64,000 nucleotides of DNA from Pictodentalium vernedei (lineage: Eukaryota; Mollusca; Scaphopoda; Dentaliida; Dentaliidae), in contig CM062292.1 of NCBI GenBank assembly GCA_031216915.1, positions 68,932,790 to 68,996,789 of the forward strand, in the 5' to 3' direction. Of the stretch, positions 53,925-63,993 are shown in pieces. The translations under genes and the position numbers were made by a program. The notes beneath the pieces were generated by a model. It saw only the letters and a program-made list of their open reading frames with translations, searched no databases and was not told the origin of the DNA. Each line of letters opens with the position of its first letter. Position 1 is the stretch's first letter.

Positions 53925-53958
53925 TATTACTTTTCATTTTTAACGATAATTATATTAT

Positions 53959-54212
53959 TTAACCCTTTAATTAAGGTCACGGCTAAAAACGGCAAGCGCT
54001 ATTATCAAAACTCGCCAATTAATTTTCATTATTTTTTTTATTTTTTGTCTCTAAGACATATGTTTTGACCCCTTATTGGAACGAGCTCGTCGAGCTCGTT
54101 CCAATGAGGGGCCATAACCTATGTTTTTGAGACAAAAAATGAAAATAATAGTTATTCAACATTTTTTTTTTTTGCAAGTGTCGTCTGCTTTTCATGTTAG
54201 GTAAAGGGTTAA
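53959..54212. mobile_element. piggyBac-like MITE, copy G
   Basis: TTAA-bounded and collinear with copy B. Confidence 0.92.
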
Positions 54213-54391
54213 AAAAGCAACAAAAAAAACAAAACATTGAAGTCCCCATTACACTCACGGCAAAGCGTCTTCGTTTGCGCGCGCGGATACATGGCGCAAT
54301 TGTTGATTGTAATTCCCTTGTGAAGTTATCGTTTTTTATCAAACCCGGAAATCCCAGAAAATCACACTTTGGAAAGTAATGAATAAGAATC

Positions 54392-54455
54392 ATGGCACGT
54401 CAGATTTTCAACGAGGAGAGGAAGAAAAATGACCTGATAGATAAAGGTCAAGAAG
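54392..54455 (+). pseudogene. gene fragment of element 2 (fossil)
   Basis: Charged helical stretch (FNEERKKNDLIDKGQEEATE) running into an inverted duplication; no family recognised. Confidence 0.35.
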
Positions 54456-54558
54456 AAGCTACTGAATTGTTCCGTAAAATGTTTGAAACAGATGTGATAT
54501 ATATATATATAAATAAATATCACATCTGTTTCAAACATTTTTCGGAACAATTCAGTAG

Positions 54559-54562
<4 letters not shown>
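54455..54562. repeat. palindrome around an AT spacer
   Basis: Arms AGCTACTGAATTGTTCCGTA through GAAACAGATGTGATAT, inverted after a 16-20-nt AT spacer. Coding-like sequence has been copied backwards. Confidence 0.92.
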
Positions 54563-54641
<79 letters not shown>

Positions 54642-54701
54642 CTATGTAAACAACATTTCGGCAAGAAATGATAAGAAGTTGCCGAAATGTTGTTTACATA
54701 G

Positions 54702-54788
<87 letters not shown>
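54561..54788. repeat. two (TA)n tracts flanking a hairpin
   Basis: (TA)n at 54561-54640 and 54704-54788 surround a perfect hairpin at 54639-54704 (arms AACTATGTAAACAACATTTC). Tyr/Ile-repeat frames are artefacts. Confidence 0.97.
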
Positions 54789-54796
<8 letters not shown>

Positions 54797-54859
54797 AAAA
54801 TTAAAAAATATAAAAAAATATAAAATAAATAAATATAAATATAAAAAAAGGATTGCGTA

Positions 54860-55108
54860 AAATGTAAAAAGTCCATGGACACGGCTAATATGGGTAGAGT
54901 GCACACGAAAATAACAAACGTATGCGTCGAGGCATCTGTAATGTGTGCGGTTCGACAAAAACTCGATTCATTAAAAATGCATCTGTCGGGACTTTGGTTC
55001 ACGGGGCCCAGGGTGAAATTAAACAAGAGATCGAATCCCGATCTGACGCCGAAATCGCGGAGCAAACCCATCAATAGAGTGGACCATGTGGTTTACAGTC
55101 ACAATCTC
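54860..55108 (+). pseudogene. phospholipase-A2-like protein of element 2 (fossil)
   Basis: The stretch GLWFTGPRVKLNKRSNPDLT, followed by SKPINRVDHVVYSHNL, follows the pattern of parvovirus VP1-type phospholipase A2 domains (calcium loop YxGPGxxL, then D-x-x-(A/C)-x-x-H-D helix) found in some capsid-bearing elements. In parvoviruses this enzyme opens endosomal membranes during entry. The assignment is by motif only, and the copy is broken. Confidence 0.6.
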
Positions 55109-55350
55109 TTAACCCTTTATCTAATATGAAAAGCAGACGACACTTGCAAAAAAAAAATTCTTGAATAACTATTATTTTCATTTTTTGTCTCAAAAATATA
55201 GGTTATGACCCCTCATTGGAACGAGCGCAACGAGCTCGTTCCAATGAGGGGTCATAACCTATGTCTTAGAGACAAACAATGAAGAAATAATGAAAATTAA
55301 TTTGCAATTTTTTAGAATAGCGCTGGCCGATACGTTAGGTAAAGGGTTAA
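55109..55350. mobile_element. piggyBac-like MITE, copy H (inverted)
   Basis: TTAA-bounded; opposite orientation to copies F and G. It separates the PLA2-like remnant from the integrase. Confidence 0.92.
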
Positions 55351-55359
55351 GCGGGATAT

Positions 55360-56016
55360 ACTGATATGAAAACTCGAAACTACGTGTGCAATAAGAATGT
55401 GTTGAAAGATTTAAAAAATGTAGAGAGTTCCACATCGAGAGAGAAATTCGAACCCACCGTGGTCGGCAAGATCGTTGGCACGAATCGTCGATTCAGAATG
55501 GGAAATAAAAAAAAATCTCCAATGCACTAGCGGACGAATTGCTCAAACCTGTGGTACATAAATTTCGCAACAGAAGGGATATATGTCAATGGATTGGATC
55601 ACTCCTGGACAGCTGATTTGGTAGACATGCATTTGCTTTTCACACACGACCGAGTTGTGAAATACACAATAACAGCCATAGACGTGCTTTCCAAATACCA
55701 ATGGATGAGATCGTTGAAAAATAAATCGGGGTCGAACGTGACAGAAGCCCTCCAGAGTATCTTTGATTCTTCTTCTCGGTCATCTGAGAAATTATGGATG
55801 GACAAAGGTCGAGAATTTTACAACGTTCATGTCTGTCGGTTGAATGACATCCATTCCACAGAAATCAAAGAGAAAGCAAGCGTGGTCGAACTGTGGAATA
55901 GAACAATGAAGGAACGAATGTTCAATTACTTGGCAGCCCATTCAACCAAGAAATACGTCGACGATTTAAAACCAAACTCGTCACTGATCGATCTTGATGA
56001 CACTCGCAGAAACTAA
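55360..56016 (+). pseudogene. F54H12.3-type integrase of element 2 (fossil)
   Basis: The N-terminal lead-in at 55360-55500 reads NYVCNKNVLKDLKNVESSTS. The rve core reads WTADLVDMHLLF with the first Asp, then LWMDKGREFYN around the second, and VVELWNRTMKERMF at the glutamate helix. It is homologous to the integrase at 15.98 kb in element 1 but substantially diverged. The chromodomain is not visible. It is broken. Confidence 0.82.
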
Positions 56017-56048
56017 CGATCCACAAACAAAAAAGAATCTCTATCCCT

Positions 56049-56278
56049 AGTCCTCGACAAATGTGACATTCCACTACATTTCTATATCTCTTCTTCTGTT
56101 CATTCGCCAATGGCTTCGTTCGAACTGGTTGTTTAACCCTCTGCACACTGATGTCAAAATATCTAAATTTCAGGCAGAAAAAATTTCCCTTAAAGCATCT
56201 AGAAATTTGACCAATTCAATCTCGTTTGACAGAGCTCCTTCGATGGCAACAAGTAAAGTTATTACGCGTAAAATTTGT
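56049..56278. repeat. 230-bp direct repeat, left copy
   Basis: Almost identical to 60007-60235 (230 versus 229 bp). Contains AACCCTCTGCACACTGATGT and CGTTTGACAGAGCTCCTTCG. Confidence 0.95.
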
Positions 56279-57300
56279 GATTCTTTGGGTGATTTGGGTG
56301 ATTCTCAGAATACGGGACAATTCCGGTCCAAGCAGGTTGCAAGAATATTGTAATAGTTTAGGAAGTTTCTTCAATATTACGTGGAAATGTTATTCACTGT
56401 AGAGAGTAAACATGCATAAATGATATGTACTTCCCCAAATTTTCTGGTGTTGTGTTAATAATAGTGTGCTGAAATCCGTAACGGTAAATTGTCCGGATGC
56501 ATCGTTCTCGTATTACCATTGATATTTTACTTATGTAAACATGTTATATCCATGTAAGACGAATTTATCAACTAGTTGCTAACGAGAACTATGCGGTATG
56601 AAAGAGTATTCTTTCTCGGACGGTCTCAGACGTTAAATATATACATCTGTTTGCCTGTCCGCTATAACCATGTCCGCCCCGTTATGGCCGGGTAGTTTTT
56701 AGGTAGCACCGTTCCCGCTTTGGTAATTTTGTATATTCGCATGTCTAAACTTTCAAGGACACTTATGTTTTAAAGCAGATTACCAGTATCAGACAAAAGA
56801 ACAATTTTAGAAAAGATATGCTTAGGTAAGTAAATGGTATTCAAAGTGTGGTTTTATTCTCTTCCGTACCGTTCACCCTTTAGCATGCCGAGTGCATAAA
56901 TATATTGAAAAAAGTAAGTATTTTGAAAACAAGGCGGTGAGCACATAGTATTCGGAAAATAGCAATGCCCAAAACAGCACAACACTCAATATCTTGCAAT
57001 AATAATGCGGAAAATATCCGTACCATTACGGTCCATTCCGTTACAAGTATAACTGTAACGGTACGGATTGATATTGTAACGGTAATTATATAGTGTTTTA
57101 TATAAATATTAAACATTAATTTTTCTTTGTAACCATGTCAAGAAGTCATCTGATTACGCACAGAGCTTTGTTTATCCTTTGTGTGAACACGGGCAATATA
57201 GCAAAACCATTGCTTTTCTCTTATGAACATCACAATGTAACGGTACGGACGAACTATATATTACCATAAGTAATCCAGGGTGTCTCACGAGTTTTTTTTT
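56279..57300. other. no gene seen
   Basis: Unique AT-rich DNA. The motif GTAACGGTACGGA recurs several times at 57.0-57.25 kb. Confidence 0.5.
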
Positions 57301-57798
57301 ATCGTGTGTGTGAATATACCTGTTTATGTATGAAACCTCTCCCACGCGTGTCTCTGTTTTTGTGTGATTGTGTGAACGTGTTTGTGTGAGTTTGGGGGCA
57401 ATACTTGTAGGGATAAAACCGGTGATAGGGTGGGTCTATGTGCGTGTGGGAAGGGTTGTACATGTGCGTAGGTATGTGTGTGTGTGTGTGAGAGAGAGAG
57501 TGTGTGTTTGTGTGAGGGTGGATTTGTTTTACCGACTTGGGGGGGGGGGGGGGGGGTAATTAAACAAATGAGTTTGAATGTTTTGCCTCATCGAGGTACA
57601 AAACACAATAGAACACCTTTACCTTGGTATTTTACCTAGAACTGTAGCGGCAAAACGAGGGAGAAACCGTTAGTCTACACAAGCTACAGACAATAGCGTA
57701 CCTCGGTAAGTGGGCAAAAGAAGATTGTGTGTGTGTGTGTGGAACCGGTGGTATGGTGTGGTGTGGGTTGATATGTTTGTAAGGTGCCATACCATAAC

Positions 57799-57833
<35 letters not shown>
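57301..57833. repeat. TG microsatellites and a G run
   Basis: (TG)n-rich DNA at 57470-57515, 57726-57742 and 57800-57833, and a G run at 57540-57557. Frames here are repeat artefacts. Confidence 0.95.
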
Positions 57834-57834
<1 letters not shown>

Positions 57835-58079
57835 ACGTAGTTACGTACATGTACGTTCATGCCGGAGTGCGTCTGAGTGCGTGCGCCGAATATGCCCAAC
57901 ATATCTAATGTAGCCAATATACCGAGAGCGGGTGGTGGCCTCCGCAAATGACGTCATAGTCACGTGACCTAATGGTGTCCTCTGAAGTGGTTCATTAATC
58001 ATATAATTACTGTAACCTACCAGTGGATGTGAACTAACCAAGGAAATCATCTCTTCTCTTGCTTATCAAAACGTCCACA

Positions 58080-58680
58080 ATGGGGATGTCCGCCGCTGAA
58101 AGGATGCGGAAAAATGGGGCAAATTTAAAAAATGACCCCCAGAGATATCATGAATACCTTTTCAGGGGAAAAAACGTTACAAGAAAAAAGATCAGTGGGC
58201 AAATCAAAACAATAAGTGAGTGCAATGACAGAGAAAAAAAGAATGAAACGAAAGCAGTGGAGACAGTCACTCTTGTGTCCCCTCTCAGAAAGCCAAATTG
58301 ACGTGGACCTTGTAGGGCAATGGGTGGTGGTGAAGTATGATGAAAAACCATACCCGGGTTTCATATTTGATGTAGACCATGACTCCCTCGAGGTTAAAGC
58401 CATGAGCAGATTGGGGGTCAATAGATATTTTTGGTCGCTTTTTGAAGATATTGTATAGTATAAGATACCAGAGGTTCTCTGCATCATACCCGAGCTCGAA
58501 AATGTTACAGAACGACACAGTCAAATATGCCCCCAAATTTGGGAAGAGATTGCCTCAAAGGGCAACCTTTAAAATTCATTTACATTTTCAGCAAAGTTTT
58601 TCCTTGTTTTTTATTTAATACCAATAGAGCCAGAATATTGGTGTTCTTTTTTCTGAGTTTATGTTTGTTCAATAAAATCA
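58080..58680 (+). pseudogene. host-like gene remnant with MSAAER N-terminus and VGQWVVVKYD domain
   Basis: A start in good context (ACAATGG at 58080) encodes MGMSAAERMRKNGANLKNDP, a basic helical N-terminus common in many unnamed invertebrate proteins. From about 58216 a second frame continues with KKRMKRKQWRQ and then IDVDLVGQWVVVKYDEKPYP, DSLEVKAMSRLGVNRYFW and VLCIIPELENVTERHSQI, a small beta domain with an IPE..VTxRH-type tail. The reading changes frame at about 58230-58300, and an in-frame stop follows EDIV at 58459. An AATAAA signal lies at 58671. No intron is needed, so it is either a retro-pseudogene or a decayed terminal exon. The function is unknown. Confidence 0.55.
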
Positions 58681-60006
58681 GTTTCAGTGTTACATAGTCT
58701 AGTGGCTTCTGGCATAACATATCAAACAATGTGAAAAAACTACACCGAGTTTCCTTCCCGACCCAAAGCCTTTAGAATATTGGTTTATGGTCCCTGTAAT
58801 AGAGTGCACTTAGGACATAATGGTTTGATGGTTCAAAAGGCGACGATCTAATACAACTCTGCTCAGGTACAACAGGCAAAACAATTTCAAAACTGGAATA
58901 AGACAGAACACAACGAGAGTGGGGTATGGAGGACAATAATCAAGGGCCCGAGTTGGGGTATTTCAGGTGTTTCACAAGTGCTGCAGGCGCACGTGAAACA
59001 CCTAAAAAAACTCCAACAAGGACCGTTGATCCTTGTCCTCTGCACTTCAGTCGAGTTATGTTCTGTATTTATAACACGATTGGAAATAATATACATCAGT
59101 CCAGTGCAGATTGTCAACAAATCAATATATTTTCGGCTCTTTCGGCTAATTTACTTGAATGATGTTACGTGTCAGAGTTTTTTATTAACATCAAAATCGA
59201 AAGATGACGCGCTTCGACCAATCAGACACGCTCTTGTGTGTCGTTTTGGGTAGAAATTCTGTATTGCACGCGTAATGTATTGGATAAATTTCTCACTCGT
59301 TGTATCTCACCCAGTAACGTTCAATACAAAGGGCAATCGTGGTGTGATAGCATTTTTTGTCCTCAACTCACGTGCATGTTTCGTGCAACACATTAACACG
59401 TGAATGCCCCCACCCGCTACATGTAAGCCTTCGTACCGTTACACCATGTCCTTTCCGTTACATCACTTTTTCCTGTTACGGCATGCGTGATCTTTTCATA
59501 AAATGGTTTCTATACATTGCACAAATGCGATAAATAAACACGCCTTCCTTTGCAGGGGTGTATTGAATATAGGTCCATTGGTACCATAAAAATAACCTCT
59601 GGTGTGATTATACTGATTAAGAATAAAATGAAATGCCGTACGGTTACGTCTTTGTTAATAGCGTACATATTTTCCTGTATCCCATAAGTAAACTGTCTGG
59701 AGTTAACATTTTCCCATGTGAAAGGACATGCATTGATTCACGAGACTCGCGGAGCTCATTGTTAATTCCTTCATTACCCGTTAGATCTGGTTATGAAATG
59801 TCCGTAACGGAAAAGACATTTGTTCATGTTGAAACCCGCCCCCCGGTTGCCATAGCACCAGTGTGAAACATAATTAAGCTCGGATATTTGCCGTCACGTT
59901 GCGGCGGCATTTGGGCAATTACAACTGGAAATGACAGATAAATTTAAGCAATATTTGTTTTTCGCATCTTGTGCAATCCGAAATGTCCCTATTCTGAGAA
60001 TTACCC
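58681..60006. other. no recognisable gene; one imperfect palindrome
   Basis: 58935-59015 folds imperfectly (GGTGTTTCACAAGTGCTGCA near the tip). The rest is unique AT-rich DNA with short frames and no domain. Confidence 0.5.
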
Positions 60007-60235
60007 AGTCCTCGACAAATGTGACATTCACTACATTTCTATATCTCTTCTTCTGTTCATTCGCCAATGGCTTCGTTCGAACTGGTTGTTTAACCCTCTG
60101 CACACTGATGTCAAAATATCTAAATTTCAGGCAGAAAAAATTTCCCTTAAAGCATCTAGAAATTTGACCAATTCAATCTCGTTTGACAGAGCTCCTTCGA
60201 TGGCAACAAGTAAAGTTATTACGCGTAAAATTTGT
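60007..60235. repeat. 230-bp direct repeat, right copy
   Basis: Same sequence and orientation as 56049-56278. The two copies bracket about 3.7 kb. Confidence 0.95.
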
Positions 60236-60259
60236 TCTCAAATTACGAGCCATCTATCA

Positions 60260-60770
60260 ATTATCCTCAACCTCGCCCTGGCAACAGAGGCAAGGGCAAG
60301 CTAGCATACAGTATTCACACATCCAACCACCTTCCTTGACCCAAATCATTCAAACTCGTTGATCTCCATATTCAAGTGTATTGCGTGCAAAATCACTGAA
60401 TCATATCTCCCTTGGGTGGCAAAAAGTAAAGATATGTTCCCCGTTTCACGTTGTTCCCCCGTATCCGAGTGTCTTACGAGCATAAAACCGGATCATATCT
60501 TCCTTGGTTGGCAACAAGTGAAGATTTGTTCCGCGTTGCACGTTGTTCTCTGCATTCAAGTGTAAATTACGCAAATAATTACCGTATCATATCTTCCTTG
60601 GGTGGCAACAAGTAAAGATATATTCCGCGTTATTTACGCAGCAAGGAAAGATGAATTACCCACTATTGCTAAAACCCCTCGCCCTGGTAACAGAGGCAGG
60701 GACAAGTTTGCATACAGTATTCACACATCCAACCACTCCTTCACCCGAATCATTCAAACGCGCGCCCCGC
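60260..60770. repeat. ~90-bp tandem repeat framed by a second direct repeat
   Basis: Three units containing GGATCATATCTTCCTTGG-type motifs at about 60368-60645. A ~90-bp repeat (CATACAGTATTCACACATCC) lies on each side at 60267-60358 and 60675-60765. Confidence 0.88.
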
Positions 60771-62735
60771 ATGCCCCCGCCCCAAACCCCATCCACGCGA
60801 AAAAGACATCATGACCGCTAATGAAAAATATCTATGTTTTTATACTTCCCTTACGTGGTAAAAATCCCCACCCCATCCTTCCAGTGTGTGTAAATGTCTT
60901 TCCTCCTCATACTTTTCAGTATATATTCCCCCACCACTGATCCCGTATATGACCCCGTTATAATGTCTACCACTGAGGATTGTAGGCTAGGGTGTCTACG
61001 CATCCCATTCACCCCCCCCCCCTCCCACATATACTGCGCATCCATATACACACAATCATCATAATCTCACAACATATACACCCTATGTTCAATATTAGCA
61101 GGTCTTTATTTGTAATTGCTCTTTGCACTAACTTATATTCCACACCCCTCACCATCAAAAAGTTTATAAATGAGAATATTTGGAATCATTCTTGTCTACT
61201 GAGCCCATTGGGTCCTAGTGTTTGAAGTTTGTTCATCCAAAATGCTTCACGACCCCCCCCCCCCCCCCCCCCGTACGCTGTTTTTTATTGGTCAGTTTGT
61301 TCAATTCCAATAATCTTAAGATTGTTTGTACTGTGGTTTTCTGTCAGAAAATAGTGCAGTATCGGTTCAATCAAAACCTCAAGTTTTATTCTCCTCAAGT
61401 GGTTTTGCATTCTTACAATTTTGTCCCCGTTTCTCCCACGTACACAACATCATTACATTTGTCGCAGAGAATCCCATATACTACATTCCTGGACATGCAG
61501 ACGATTTTCTTGTCAATGCAGTATGCCGTTTAGTTCTTGTCCGCGAATTGTTTTGTTTGTAGCAGATTGCACAGTTTCTCTCATCTATCAGATCCCGTCT
61601 CATGGTTGTTGAACATATTATTATGCTTGCTGTGGACTATAAGGTCATCCCATGTTTTTCAGTCTTTTGTATGAAATCAGGGGAGGTTTCCTGAATGCCA
61701 ACTTTAGGCGTTTTGAACGGTGTAAAATGGGCAGCCACTGCCGTGTTATTTTTTCGATGTTGGGTAGGCGTCGCCAGTAAGTGACCACAAACGGGTATAT
61801 ATATATATCCAGACACGGGAAGACATGAACACAAAAGGCGACATGTCGCCACGGTCAAAGCGTATGGAAACCATTACATTATTCCGCTTCCAAAAACGCG
61901 AAAAAACGCAATATGGACACGGGAAGATGAACGGCGAGATGTCGTCACGGTCCGTGCATTCGGTAATCGCCGTATTCGTCGACAGACGTCGAGCAGAAAA
62001 TCGATTTTACGCTTCCATTAACTGGAACGAAAAAAAACCCGACGGGGGACACGCATTTTTCAAATTCAATTTTCACCAGTTTTTGAAACAAAATTGGCCG
62101 GTGGCCAGAAATTCAATTACACACGACAAAAAATTGGCCACGGACACACAAAAATACTGGCCGTGTTCGTAATTGGTGTAATTCTCTACGGAGATTTCAG
62201 CGTTAATGTCCAAATTTGTACTCCATATTTTCGGACTTGTAATTTTATGTGAGTTAGAAAATGTCAATGGGATTCCCATAGTAAAAGTGGGCGCGCAAAA
62301 AATTAACACTGAAAACTCCTAAAAACTCTTTTTTTGAGAGGGGGATTTGGACATTCACTCCAGAGACGGGGGGTGGGGGTGGGGGGTGGGGGTCTTCAAA
62401 AGAATTCTCTACACGGGCTGGAATAACTGTTTTCTGCCTCGAGACCACCCACAACCGCTATTCAACTTTTTCTAACAACACAAAAAGGGAGATAATTCAC
62501 AAAACTTAAAAAAAAAAATAGAGCTGATTTGGAGCAAACTAAAGACTAGAGATAAATGAGATAAATACTTCATGTCTGCAATAATTTAATGGTACCTAAT
62601 TGTTCCAAATTATATCTTATAGTGTTTTAGCATGGGTTATTGAGCTGACAAGCTCAATTATATTCACTAACTTGAGTAGATGTACAGGATGTAGCTCCCT
62701 GACACTATGTTGTCAATGTATTTGTTGGTCACTCA
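60771..62735. other. no recognisable gene; C-tracts
   Basis: C runs at 61009-61022 and 61252-61273. At 61.8-62.0 kb the motif GGACACGGGAAGATGAACGG recurs imperfectly. The 115-residue frame at 61825-62172 has no recognised domain. Confidence 0.45.
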
Positions 62736-62739
62736 TGCA

Positions 62740-63175
62740 ATATATACGGAATTCCTGAACCGACATACAACATACGGCATACAACAAACGACATACGTTT
62801 TAAGACAAGGGCCCTAGATACACTCTAAAATCAGTTGGGTTAAAAATCAACCCAAATCAGCTGGGTTGAGTGAATATGAACCCAATTGGGTTCATATTCA
62901 CTCAACCCAGTTGATTTGGGTTGATTTTTAACCCAACTGATTTTAGAGTGTACAACGAAAGTTGATGAAAAAGATTGAGTTTAGATCAATGCCACGGGTG
63001 TCCTTCCCACGGTCCCACCCATCAACTAGTCAGAATAAAAGCACCGTTTGGATTGGCCAAACAAAACACGAATTACTTGATTGGTCGCATTAATCTCGGG
63101 TATTATATGTCTTATGTTCTATGCCGTAAATCGTATATCGCATGTCGTATGTCGGTCCAGGATTTCCGTGAATAT
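62740..63175. mobile_element. MITE with TATATACGGAATTCCTG ends
   Basis: Left end TATATACGGAATTCCTGAAC followed by CGACATACAACATACG; the right end is the inverse of TATTCACGGAAATCCTGGAC. It carries a second, younger MITE in its left half. Confidence 0.85.
62820..62953. mobile_element. near-perfect palindromic mariner-like MITE, nested
   Basis: TA-bounded; ends TACACTCTAAAATCAGTTGG and inverse. Arms of about 64 nt meet at GAACCCAATTGGGTTC. Almost fully self-complementary, hence young. Confidence 0.93.
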
Positions 63176-63738
63176 AGACAAAACCTAGCAATATTAAGTC
63201 ATCCTTTGAACACTTGAGGTGACCATTAAAATCGAACTAGATTCTCTGGGATCTTGGTGGTGAGTTTAGATGGGCTGATGGGGTAGAAAAAGGCAATAGC
63301 CTATAGGGCATATATACTCACTTCACTGATGCTGTCTTTCTAACCAGCCAGCGCCAGCAAACACAATGATTTTGTGGAGGAATTGACAAACTTGATCATA
63401 CACCCTGACTTGAACCTCAACCAAATATCAAATTGATCGTGAATCATGGGTCACCGGCATGGCACAACTCTGTGGGCATCTGGTGGACTGCTTAAATTTG
63501 TTGTTAAGCACCATGCAGTTACCAGTGCCAGTACCTTTATATAGTGAAGTAGACTGGGATCCTTTTTCAGTTACACAACCTGGTCGGCCGGTCGGGGTAA
63601 ACCCTAATGTAGTTGGGTACAAATTTTAATCTGCTCTCACACAGGGCAGTGCTGCGCTCGGTCATGATCGAGAGATAATCTCAAGCACTTCTTGAAGAAA
63701 AGGGACTGCCATGAGTATGACTACCGGGAAGACTAGAA
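63176..63738. other. no gene seen
   Basis: Unique sequence without recognisable features. Confidence 0.5.
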
Positions 63739-63993
63739 TACAATACGGTCGCCGTGGACTGGCCACTTTCCACGGGTGGGCAATATTTCCACGAACGTAA
63801 TGATATTAGATTCCAAACACTAATTATAGGTATAATCATCAAACAATTTAATTAATGAAACACCGAGTAGAACCCAGTGCTTCATGAATTAAAATCTTGC
63901 TATTGAGGAGTTTTATTACCCGGTAAACGCATGCGTGGACATCACTGCCCACGCGTGGATTACGACCAGTCCGCGGCGACTGTACTGTAGATG
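63739..63993. mobile_element. CCACGCGTGG-ended MITE, copy 2
   Basis: Collinear with 33233-33479; ends GTGGACTGGCCACTTTCCAC and inverse of GACTGGTCGTAATCCACGCG. Confidence 0.88.

Larger units (their letters stand above)
46693..56016 (+). mobile_element. Polinton/adintovirus-like element 2 with PLA2-like gene (fossil)
   Basis: Scattered + strand gene remains share the lineage of element 1 but have a different gene set. They include a YYSFPDI-type virion protein, small membrane proteins, a GLYLGS/ILGPNSLFKNIP protein, a phospholipase-A2-like protein and an F54H12.3-type integrase. The element is badly broken (well over ten breaks) and carries several insertions: hairpins, a 2.9-kb TTAA element, piggyBac-like MITEs and (TA)n expansions. 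It is clearly older than element 1. Its ends were not found, and 46693 is only where recognisable element sequence begins. Confidence 0.8.

Noticed and set aside
54560-55074. Frames rich in Tyr-Ile repeats
   Set aside because: Translation of (TA)n.
56049-60235. LTRs of a retroelement
   Set aside because: The 230-bp repeats lack TG...CA ends and no reverse transcriptase or gag-like coding lies between them.
61825-62172. 115-residue frame as a gene
   Set aside because: No recognisable domain, and it overlaps an imperfect tandem repeat.
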